From a virus, in the IMG/VR virus record IMGVR_UViG_3300006810_000113, positions 1 through 41,488 of that record: a stretch of DNA of 41,488 nt; one strand, 5' to 3'. Shown here one piece after another: positions 1 through 7,012 of this stretch (the stretch's first letter is position 1; each line of letters opens with the position of its first letter). A model generated the notes under the pieces. The model was not told the DNA's origin. It made no database searches and saw only the letters and a list, made by a program, of their open reading frames with translations. A program made the position numbers and the translations under genes.

Positions 1-969
1 AAAAATTCCAGTATCAAATACAGCTTTCAGCCCGTGCCTCTTGGCGTTAATCGCATCTTTACCGCCAGCAGCGTCAATAAATTTCCATACTTGTTCTACT
101 TTGGGATCTTTATTCCACCACTTATACATACGTCCAGCAGTCCAACAACACGGCATAGCAAGTCCTTCTGCTGTAATAAACAAGCTGCCTTCATCTTTAA
201 CTTTACATATTATTTCGGTCTGATCATAGTAATTATCTATTGTACCATGCTTTTTTGCTACTTTGTCGTATTTTTTTAAAGCTGCATTTTGATACTGCTC
301 TTCTGGTTTTCTTAATTCAGCAGTCTTATTTCCTTTACGATCTACTGCTTGGTGTGTTTCTTTTTTTTCGCTTTTTGCACTTATAAATCTACCAGTTTTC
401 TTTGCAATAAATCTTTCAAAACCTATTTTTTCGCTAAGTGATTTAGCTTGATCTACTTGATGTTGATTATGTTCAAATATTAGAAAATCCCATCTACTAC
501 GGCCGCCTGCTTTTGTAAATGCTCGCATACTGCGTTCTACGTTATCCCATACTACCCCTTGACGGTATATATGATTAGTATCAGATAAACCGTCCACGCT
601 AAAAATAACAGCGCCCATACGACCAAAAGTTTTTGCAAGTTCCTGCCACCATGTTTCATCCCTTGCACCTGCATTTGTATTCATTGATAGCCACATTTTA
701 GAATTATGCTTTCTAAAATATTGAAATATTTCAAGTGTATCCCGTGCGACAATAGGGTCGCCCAAGTTACCACACATGTACATGGTGTTTAATTGTCGGA
801 TAAATTCTGGTTCAAAAATACGTTTGCAATCATCAAGTGTTAATTCGCTGAGATCAATATGTGGATTTATTGCGCCGCCGTTTTGGTTACGGTCACACAT
901 TGGGCAACTTGCTTGACAATTTTGTGTATTTTCTAAGTGTATGGTTCGTATATTTTCATACTTGTACAT
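1..969 (-). CDS. Radical SAM protein with SPASM-like C-terminus (3' end beyond window)
   Basis: The frame stays open from an ATG at 969 to the window edge, giving 323 residues without a stop. The N-terminus has the radical SAM cluster motif C-x3-C-x2-C at residues 18, 22 and 25 (CQASCPMC), the three cysteines that bind the 4Fe-4S cluster used to cleave S-adenosylmethionine. Near residues 265-275 is the segment LAMPCCW, which resembles the start of a SPASM/twitch auxiliary cluster domain. The length and this second Cys region argue against QueE, which is shorter. The start overlaps the stop of the upstream PP-loop gene by one base (TAATG), so the two are probably translated together. Family members modify peptides, sugars or nucleosides; the substrate here is unknown. 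The fold call is firm, the role open. Confidence 0.85.
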   Translation of the reverse strand, partial: MYKYENIRTIHLENTQNCQASCPMCDRNQNGGAINPHIDLSELTLDDCKRIFEPEFIRQLNTMYMCGNLGDPIVARDTLEIFQYFRKHNSKMWLSMNTNAGARDETWWQELAKTFGRMGAVIFSVDGLSDTNHIYRQGVVWDNVERSMRAFTKAGGRSRWDFLIFEHNQHQVDQAKSLSEKIGFERFIAKKTGRFISAKSEKKETHQAVDRKGNKTAELRKPEEQYQNAALKKYDKVAKKHGTIDNYYDQTEIICKVKDEGSLFITAEGLAMPCCWTAGRMYKWWNKDPKVEQVWKFIDAAGGKDAINAKRHGLKAVFDTGIF

Positions 970-1634
970 TAGTAGTGACCAAATCCCCAGTGTTTTTCTC
1001 TACATGACCAACAATCCTCACAAATCACTGACCAATCTTTTGTAAAAGTTTCGCAACTACGAGTTTCAGGTAGTAAACTATCTAATACACCTAAAGATTT
1101 ATACAAATCACGTACACCACGTTTATCAATATTGATTAAAGGTCTAAATGATCTGCCCCCGTAACGTTGTGGCTTTTTATGATGTTTTTTTCGCTTTCGA
1201 TCTTTATCGTAATTATGCTTGCCGTCATATAATTCAGGTGCTTTCTTTTTACTAGGATTTGCAGTTAATCCTACAAAATGAGCTTGTATTTTTCCTTGGT
1301 TATACAAATCAATTACTATGTCTCTCATATCTCCAATATAATTGTTTGCAGTGTCTGTTCTTATAGTGCCTATAAAATGCTCACCAAATTCAACACCTGT
1401 GAGTTCTGTAATTTTATTCATTACTCTTTTTGCATAAACTTCTTGAAATGGTTTATTTTCTGCTATGCAGCTTATCGGATGAATGACAGTATCAGGGCGT
1501 TCTTCTTTCACATAAATTGCAAGCATATAACAAACTATAGCACTATCAATACCGCCGCTAAGTTTAATACCTACTTTTTTAACAAATTTTGAAAATTCTA
1601 TATTAATAATATCTTGTTTATTATAAAATTCCAT
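969..1634 (-). CDS. PP-loop ATPase, QueC (ExsB)-like
   Basis: A 221-residue protein with the PP-loop ATP-pyrophosphatase signature SGGIDS at residues 26-31, the site that adenylates a carbonyl substrate. The C-terminus has four cysteines spaced C-x10-C-x2-C-x2-C (residues 194, 205, 208, 211). This matches the zinc site of QueC, which converts a carboxy-deazaguanine to the nitrile preQ0. A PLINIDK segment also resembles the QueC stretch before that zinc site. Differences are a basic insert near residues 140-160 (many K, R and H) and an end only ten residues after the last cysteine. Upstream is a 73-residue gene two bases away; downstream is a radical SAM gene overlapping by one base. No other queuosine genes are in view, so the substrate may differ from that of QueC. 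Confidence 0.75.
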   Translation of the reverse strand: MEFYNKQDIINIEFSKFVKKVGIKLSGGIDSAIVCYMLAIYVKEERPDTVIHPISCIAENKPFQEVYAKRVMNKITELTGVEFGEHFIGTIRTDTANNYIGDMRDIVIDLYNQGKIQAHFVGLTANPSKKKAPELYDGKHNYDKDRKRKKHHKKPQRYGGRSFRPLINIDKRGVRDLYKSLGVLDSLLPETRSCETFTKDWSVICEDCWSCREKHWGFGHY

Positions 1635-1636
1635 TT

Positions 1637-1858
1637 TTATTCCAAAATCAACTTAATATCTTTTCCTGGTCCAATTTTACTAGGAAGGTCTCCATATGTA
1701 TCTACATACCATTCAATAACTGCAATATACCAGTTATGACTATTGTGATGTGCTTTTTTATTAAACTTATGTATGTTATTATTAGTAGCTTGCATAGTGC
1801 TCAAAGCACGAGCACTTTCTTTTTGCAAATCTCTTACGCTTAGATTACTTATATCCAA
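1637..1858 (-). CDS. Small protein of unknown function
   Basis: A 73-residue reading frame fills the space between the large glycosyltransferase gene and the PP-loop gene. It overlaps the former by 14 bases and stops two bases before the latter. No ATG lies near the 5' end. The best start is TTG at 1858, with a weak AAGG about ten bases upstream. The next methionine is at residue 22, which would remove a helical-looking leader. The sequence is rich in Asn, His and Lys and has a W-Y motif in the middle (HNWYIAVIEWYVD). No family is recognised. Its position suggests a small accessory part of the modification cassette, which is inference from context only. Confidence 0.55.
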   Translation of the reverse strand: MDISNLSVRDLQKESARALSTMQATNNNIHKFNKKAHHNSHNWYIAVIEWYVDTYGDLPSKIGPGKDIKLILE

Positions 1859-4448
1859 TTCTCATAAACCTTGTATAACCTTCTAAATTTAATTCATCTG
1901 AAAACAGTACATCCGACATTGGCGTTTGTGATTCAAACTGTTGTAAATTACTCGATCTATTAATATGCTCATCTATTTTCAAATCATTACTTTGTAATAT
2001 TAACAACTTTCCTTGTGGCAATCTATCATACCATAAAGTAAAGTTTTCTATATGTTCACAGCTTGTATTAATAATTGTGTCCGGTCTTGCTTCTAAAGTT
2101 ACTTCTCTATCTTCTTGTGCTGTTAAAGTTTTAAATTCAAAAAAGGAATAATCAATGTTATGTATATCCATTGTCTGTGCTTTAAACTTCCAATCGCCTG
2201 CTACTATATCTTTATTAAACAGTTCTGCAATTTTCCAGCAAGTAGGATCACTATCAAAGCTGTACATTTTAGTAAAATCTACACCATGCTCTCGTAATAG
2301 CGGCACAACTGTTGCATACCATCCAGCACATAAAAATACTACACCTAAGTTTTCTATTGCGTCTAATGACGACACTGTATTTGCTAACCATTTTTTACTT
2401 AATATTTGTCCTCGAGAGAAGCAATCAAAATTAAAATTTTCATTACCTTTTAATTTTTTCAAAGGCTCTACAAATAAGCTACTTGTGTATTTTTCTAATA
2501 TACGCCATAACGCATGATAGTTGTTAGACAATAAACTAAATTCATCTTTTAAATCAGGCAATAACCTAGATAAACTGTATAAGTTATTCTCTAGTACAGC
2601 TTTCCGTAAGTCATCATTTTCTGTCAATTTAAAAATACTGGACAAATCATGATCGTTGTACATACGCCGTACATTTGAAATTTGTCCTTGATACAATATT
2701 TCAAATCTATCTAGTGTATCAATAATGTTCATAGACTTAGGTATAATTACACTGCTTTTAATTTGACTTTCTATACCTTCATCTAACGATACGACTGCTT
2801 CTTGCTCTGGGTATTCTATATTATCAAATGTATTGCTAGGAACAAACGCAACAGATTGAAACTTTGCGTGTAACCATTCAAAATCATTTATTTTCTTTAA
2901 CTTTTCGGGATCTGTTTTATTACTTTTTCCGTAATTTCTACCTTCATTAGCACCTTTTAAAATCCAATCTTTCAAAGGTCCTTCAGCATGCGTACACCAA
3001 GTTTTAAGTCTTTCTTCGGTTTCATTATCTTTTTGACGGTCGATTACTTTGCTTGCTAACTTAACACATTCTCTAAAAGCACTACGCCAAGCACTAAATT
3101 CATCTACTGCAAAATTTGTTAAATTACTTACAGTTGGCATAGGCTTAAATTTAGAACTTATGCTTGTAGTCATATCAGTTTTTGATATATCCATATGTTC
3201 TGTAAGTGCACGTGGCAACAGCTTTACACCACCGTAGCCATACTCTAGACCGTTAATTGGGTTTCGACTTCTCCATACTTTTACATAGTCTTTTTCGTTT
3301 TCAGGAGTAATATAATCAAAGTTAAAATCATCAACAATAGTTGCGTCGCCGTCTACTACCCAAAACATATCAGAATTAACTTGTTTTGCAGCTTCTATGT
3401 GTGCTTGATGAATACCTTCTATACCGTGTACTCTTTTTGCTCTAGGAAAACGTTTTAACAATTCGTCATAGTTTTTATCTGCTTCGGGTTCATCGTAGGT
3501 TATCATTACTATATCATAATGGCTTTTTTCTGTTTTCAAATACTTATGGCCGATACGAGGCGGGTTAACGTACATGCTCTTAAACATTTTGCTTTGATCT
3601 TCGTTATATACATCTAACGGTACATCCATGCCGAGCTCATTTACTAAGTGTTCTCCAAGGATTTCCATTTCGTATAAAAGATCTTCTTCGCCCATTTTAG
3701 AATATGTGTCAGTCCACATCTTATTAACATATTCAAAATCACGGACATTAACATAATCCCAATCAGTGCAATTTGTAAGATAAGTGCCAAGGCGGGCACC
3801 ATACATTGCCCATATACCATTATCTACATCTAATCCTACAGTTTGCCAAATACGTAATCTGTCCATGTTTTTCTTGTGTATTTTATGAAAATTAGCAAGA
3901 TCTACTTTTTCACCTTCTCTTAGAGTCATTTTTACGCCTTCTCTAAATCCAGCACGCCATGCTTGATGCGGAGTTGCATTGTTGTATACTGTACTACATA
4001 CTCTATCTATCTGGCAATATTCTACATCCCAGCAGAAGTCTACTTGAGCTTGGATATTATTTGGATCAGCTGACTCGTGTGTTTTCATATTTTCGATTAT
4101 ATGTTTTGGCCATGACTTGATGCCGCCGTTACCGTACACTAATCCATTAATTATATTTCGACCGCTCCAACTTACAACACTGTTTTCTAAGTCAACATGA
4201 TCTTGAAAAACAAGTTCTTGATTTATAAAGTCGCCGTTGATTACATTATCAGCATCTACAATAATTAATCTTTCTGTATCAGATAATTTTGCACATGCTT
4301 TATGTGCAGCATCAGAACCTTCAACACCGTGCACCCGTTTTGCCCATGGTATTTTTTTAATTAAATCATTGTAATTTTTTTCTGCATTAGGCTCATCATA
4401 ACTTAAAAAAATCACGTCATAATCAGCAGGTTTTAATATATTAGTCAT
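1845..4448 (-). CDS. Tandem glycosyltransferase-like protein with C-terminal methyltransferase-like domain
   Basis: About 867 residues from ATG 4448; a TTG at 4454 is in frame, but the ATG is preferred. Two similar N-terminal units occur, at roughly residues 10-290 and 310-545. Each opens with a YDEP-x-A-x-KNY segment, then AKRVHG-x-EG, then an acidic D-x-D motif (DAD at 65-67, DGD near 365), then INGL-x-YG-x-GG and AWR-x2-FRE. D-x-D in this setting fits a nucleotide-sugar-binding GT-A fold. The last 170 residues look like a Rossmann methyltransferase: a hydrophobic strand ending in LCAGWY, an acidic FDSD about 25 residues on, and a late P-x-GKLLILQSND strand. The gene overlaps its neighbours by a few bases on both sides. 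It may transfer sugar and methyl groups to one acceptor, which is not known. Confidence 0.65.
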   Translation of the reverse strand: MTNILKPADYDVIFLSYDEPNAEKNYNDLIKKIPWAKRVHGVEGSDAAHKACAKLSDTERLIIVDADNVINGDFINQELVFQDHVDLENSVVSWSGRNIINGLVYGNGGIKSWPKHIIENMKTHESADPNNIQAQVDFCWDVEYCQIDRVCSTVYNNATPHQAWRAGFREGVKMTLREGEKVDLANFHKIHKKNMDRLRIWQTVGLDVDNGIWAMYGARLGTYLTNCTDWDYVNVRDFEYVNKMWTDTYSKMGEEDLLYEMEILGEHLVNELGMDVPLDVYNEDQSKMFKSMYVNPPRIGHKYLKTEKSHYDIVMITYDEPEADKNYDELLKRFPRAKRVHGIEGIHQAHIEAAKQVNSDMFWVVDGDATIVDDFNFDYITPENEKDYVKVWRSRNPINGLEYGYGGVKLLPRALTEHMDISKTDMTTSISSKFKPMPTVSNLTNFAVDEFSAWRSAFRECVKLASKVIDRQKDNETEERLKTWCTHAEGPLKDWILKGANEGRNYGKSNKTDPEKLKKINDFEWLHAKFQSVAFVPSNTFDNIEYPEQEAVVSLDEGIESQIKSSVIIPKSMNIIDTLDRFEILYQGQISNVRRMYNDHDLSSIFKLTENDDLRKAVLENNLYSLSRLLPDLKDEFSLLSNNYHALWRILEKYTSSLFVEPLKKLKGNENFNFDCFSRGQILSKKWLANTVSSLDAIENLGVVFLCAGWYATVVPLLREHGVDFTKMYSFDSDPTCWKIAELFNKDIVAGDWKFKAQTMDIHNIDYSFFEFKTLTAQEDREVTLEARPDTIINTSCEHIENFTLWYDRLPQGKLLILQSNDLKIDEHINRSSNLQQFESQTPMSDVLFSDELNLEGYTRFMRIGYK

Positions 4449-4950
4449 TCTCAAAACTCATAGGTAAATTTTTCTTTGTATAGATACTTATTGGTACATT
4501 AATTTTATCTGAAATTTTTATTTCAATACAGCGCTTTTCAAGTAGCTCGTTTACGGACAAAGTTATAGTATCAAGTAAATTATGTGGTGAATTTTTTTCA
4601 GTTACATAAAAAACTATCCAACTGCTAGTAACAGATTCAATATCTGCTTGGTCCGTTAAAGTAATTTTTAAAATATTATCTACTTTTGTGATTATTATTG
4701 TACTATCTGCATTATTTTTTACATTCACAAAACTTTTATAGCTAACAGTAAAATTATCGATTGCTTTTTTTTCTACTAGGCAATATACATCATGTATTTT
4801 TTGAACTTGAAAACTGTGAAGATTAACTTTTCCTTCTACAAAATCTACATATTGCTGCTTACTTACTTCCAATAAATCTGAAGCGTTGTCATGAAAATTG
4901 ATACATCCTAAAATAGTTCCTGTATTTTTGTCAAATTTTAGATAAAACAT
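4441..4950 (-). CDS. Protein of unknown function, beta-rich
   Basis: A 169-residue protein starting at ATG 4950, which overlaps the TGA of the upstream glycosyltransferase by one base (TGATG). Its own stop overlaps the start of the large fusion protein by eight bases. The sequence alternates hydrophobic and polar residues in short runs (for example STIIITKVDNILKITLTD), suggesting mostly beta strands. No signal peptide, membrane helix or catalytic motif is visible. Its tight placement inside the glycosyltransferase run suggests a role in that pathway or in the structure it modifies. No family is recognised. Confidence 0.7.
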   Translation of the reverse strand: MFYLKFDKNTGTILGCINFHDNASDLLEVSKQQYVDFVEGKVNLHSFQVQKIHDVYCLVEKKAIDNFTVSYKSFVNVKNNADSTIIITKVDNILKITLTDQADIESVTSSWIVFYVTEKNSPHNLLDTITLSVNELLEKRCIEIKISDKINVPISIYTKKNLPMSFEND

Positions 4951-5756
4951 CAGTCATCTAGCCAATCTTTAATATCATCATTAATAAAATTATCTTCTAC
5001 ATAATGTAAAAATTGGTGTTGTTTATAATTATTAATAAAAATTCCATCAGCACTTGCATAGTACATCAAACTTTCAGTCCAACTTTGAATGTTTCGAACT
5101 CCTTGCAAAGGTGTTTTCATGTGAACTAGATTAAATTTATTTTTATCTAATTTAATATTGCATAATTTAACACACATTGCTGCGGCGACATCTATACTGC
5201 AAAATTCTTGTTTTTGCTTAGGAGTGAATATGTTAGCAAAATCATCAAAATTATCTACTATTAATTCTAAATTATCAAAAAAGTTATCATTTGTTTCATT
5301 TTTTTCAAAGTAAAAAAATGCACTGTAAATGTTAGGTAAATTATTTGCTAAAAATACTTTCCTATGCTTATAATCTTGGATGATCTTACGCCCTCTATGA
5401 TTTACAATTTCTGTACTAAAATATAATTTAGTATCTTGTAACTCATCCCATATATTAGATAAATTACACAACACTAACACATCAGTATCAAAAACCATAG
5501 TACGATCATACGGTGTTAACTTGTAAATAAGTTTCCTATTATTAATCCTCCACTCATTAATTTCGGTTAAATCATTTTCAATTGGAATAATTTTATCAAA
5601 CAAATGTATTTTTTCATCAGGCACTTTATCGTTAGTAATAATACTTATTTTTTCGTCTTTACTAAATTTTTTTATACTTTGGGCTAGATAGCAAGCTTGC
5701 AATACATAGTTAAATTTAGTATTATTTTGAGCTACTACACACACTCCTTTATTCAT
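4950..5756 (-). CDS. Glycosyltransferase-like protein (GT-A/GT8-type), paralogue 1
   Basis: A protein of 268 residues. The start is taken as ATG 5756 because AAGGA lies seven bases upstream; a longer frame would begin at TTG 5774 and would put this ribosome site inside the gene. Residues 1-30 (N-x4-NYV-x-QA-x-Y-x-A pattern) and the motif TPYDRTMVFDTD, with DTD at 90-92, fit a nucleotide-sugar-binding GT-A domain in which D-x-D binds the metal and sugar nucleotide. A later FCSIDVAAAM segment matches FRNDYAFSIA in the upstream paralogue. Its first eight bases overlap the end of that paralogue. Donor and acceptor cannot be read from the sequence. Confidence 0.7.
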   Translation of the reverse strand: MNKGVCVVAQNNTKFNYVLQACYLAQSIKKFSKDEKISIITNDKVPDEKIHLFDKIIPIENDLTEINEWRINNRKLIYKLTPYDRTMVFDTDVLVLCNLSNIWDELQDTKLYFSTEIVNHRGRKIIQDYKHRKVFLANNLPNIYSAFFYFEKNETNDNFFDNLELIVDNFDDFANIFTPKQKQEFCSIDVAAAMCVKLCNIKLDKNKFNLVHMKTPLQGVRNIQSWTESLMYYASADGIFINNYKQHQFLHYVEDNFINDDIKDWLDD

Positions 5757-6591
5757 TTGCAAAGTCCTTGTCAATAATTTTATCTAACTCAAACTTATTC
5801 ATTAAATGCACATTGGTATTTTTCATTACATGTAAATTATAATCACCTCTATTATTAGACAATACTTTAATAGTACTGTTGTCTATTGATAACGGTATGT
5901 CTACATCAAAGGAATTATACAGTGTATAAGGCAGGTCAACTACAGTTTTACTTTCAGTAAAACCATTTATAATATGTGCTGCAATACTAAATGCATAATC
6001 ATTTCTAAATTTTGTACTTGTAACATTAAACAACGACCGATAGTAGCTCCAATTATCTCTTACAAAGCCTACTAAATCAAAAATATTTTTTGCTAAGTTG
6101 CTTTTTTTGAAGTATACTACCGTTGCCCAGTATAAAGGAATACTAGCCTTAGATACTCTACCTTGTTTAACTTGAGGTACTGTGTCTGCAAAGTCTTTAT
6201 ATGCTTTACCAATACATATATCATTGTTACTTTGAAAAAGATTTAATAAATTAGAATTAGCAATAATAAAATCTGTGTCAATTAACAATGTTTTATCGTA
6301 AGGGGTCAGTGTATAAGCATCTACTCTATTAGAATTATGCCACAGATCTCTTATCTTAAGTGATCCTTGCGTAAATGTACGATAATTCTCAAAATCGGGA
6401 GTATTTGTAACTACAATATTATCTACATACTTAGAATAAAACGGATATTTTTCAAAATTATCTGTATCGTTTGTAACAACAGTTACAGGTAATTTTAAAT
6501 ATCGTTTTACACGCTTGGCACAGTATATTGCTTGTTTTACATAGTCAACTGTTTCATTATTAATTGCAAACAATAATACTCCGCTAGACAC
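5749..6591 (-). CDS. Glycosyltransferase-like protein (GT-A/GT8-type), paralogue 2
   Basis: A protein of 280 residues starting at GTG 6591, which is supported by AGGAA five bases upstream. It shares its layout with the next gene: an N-terminal AINNETVDYVKQAIYCAK segment, then LTPYDKTLLIDTD with the D-x-D at 105-107, then a conserved FRNDYAFSIAAH segment near residue 205. The two look like an old duplication, since the motifs agree while the rest has diverged. The start overlaps the stop of the upstream 112-residue gene by eight bases. It probably transfers a sugar from a nucleotide donor in the infected cell; the acceptor is unknown. Confidence 0.7.
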   Translation of the reverse strand: MSSGVLLFAINNETVDYVKQAIYCAKRVKRYLKLPVTVVTNDTDNFEKYPFYSKYVDNIVVTNTPDFENYRTFTQGSLKIRDLWHNSNRVDAYTLTPYDKTLLIDTDFIIANSNLLNLFQSNNDICIGKAYKDFADTVPQVKQGRVSKASIPLYWATVVYFKKSNLAKNIFDLVGFVRDNWSYYRSLFNVTSTKFRNDYAFSIAAHIINGFTESKTVVDLPYTLYNSFDVDIPLSIDNSTIKVLSNNRGDYNLHVMKNTNVHLMNKFELDKIIDKDFANE

Positions 6592-6922
6592 TTTTGTTCC
6601 TAATTAAATCGACAATATTATCATAATCAGCTTTGTACTGTTTTAAAGCAACATTATAGGTATTCCAAACTATATGATAAAAGTCATACAAGTTAGTAAC
6701 ACAGATTGGTATATTATCGTTGTCAAGAAAGACTGCGTCTTCTTCATCTTTAGACAAAAACAAGCCTATTTGTCGCACTAATTCAGCATCAGCTGTGAAG
6801 GCGCCGCCGTTATAATACACTTGTAATTTTTCTAAAAACTTATCGTATATGTAAGCTTTTTGTCTGTTGATTGATTCTAAATTTTTACTAGCTTCTAAAG
6901 CTTTAACTAATCTTTGATCCAT
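6584..6922 (-). CDS. Protein of unknown function, first gene of the modification cassette
   Basis: A 112-residue protein from ATG 6922 to TAG. It is acidic and looks mostly helical, with an N-terminal stretch rich in Ala, Leu, Glu and Lys and many Tyr and Asp residues in the second half (NLYDFYHIVWNTYNVALKQY). No catalytic motif, signal peptide or membrane segment is seen. It is the first gene after the promoter at 6929-6956 and overlaps the next gene by eight bases, so it belongs to the glycosyltransferase run. No family is recognised. Confidence 0.75.
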   Translation of the reverse strand: MDQRLVKALEASKNLESINRQKAYIYDKFLEKLQVYYNGGAFTADAELVRQIGLFLSKDEEDAVFLDNDNIPICVTNLYDFYHIVWNTYNVALKQYKADYDNIVDLIRNKSV

Positions 6923-6928
6923 GCTACT

Positions 6929-6956
6929 ATTATATAGTAAAAAATAACAAAGTCAA
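6929..6956 (-). promoter_or_regulatory. Host sigma-70-type promoter for the glycosyltransferase cassette
   Basis: On the minus strand, TTGACT (6956-6951) and TATAAT (6934-6929) are separated by 16 bases. The -10 box is a perfect match and the -35 box matches five of six positions. Only six bases lie between the -10 box and the ATG at 6922, so the transcript should start at or next to the start codon and carry almost no leader. No ribosome site could fit. Chance matches are more likely in AT-rich DNA, but this is the only sizeable gap before the cassette. Confidence 0.65.
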
Positions 6957-7012
6957 GAAATTAATAAAGTGCTAGAATAACTTGGAGTGAACCGCAAGCG
7001 TAAGGTTAGTAT

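Noticed and set aside
969-1634. Calling the cassette a queuosine or deazaguanine DNA-modification pathway
   Set aside because: Only a QueC-like gene is present; the radical SAM protein is not QueE-like and no transglycosylase is in view.
4449-4454. TTG 4454 as the start of the large glycosyltransferase protein
   Set aside because: An ATG two codons later is available and no better ribosome site favours the TTG; the difference is two residues.
6970-7010. Possible terminator hairpin after the last fibre gene
   Set aside because: The aacc/ggtt arms give only about four base pairs with a loop of some ten bases and no T run follows, so a terminator cannot be supported.
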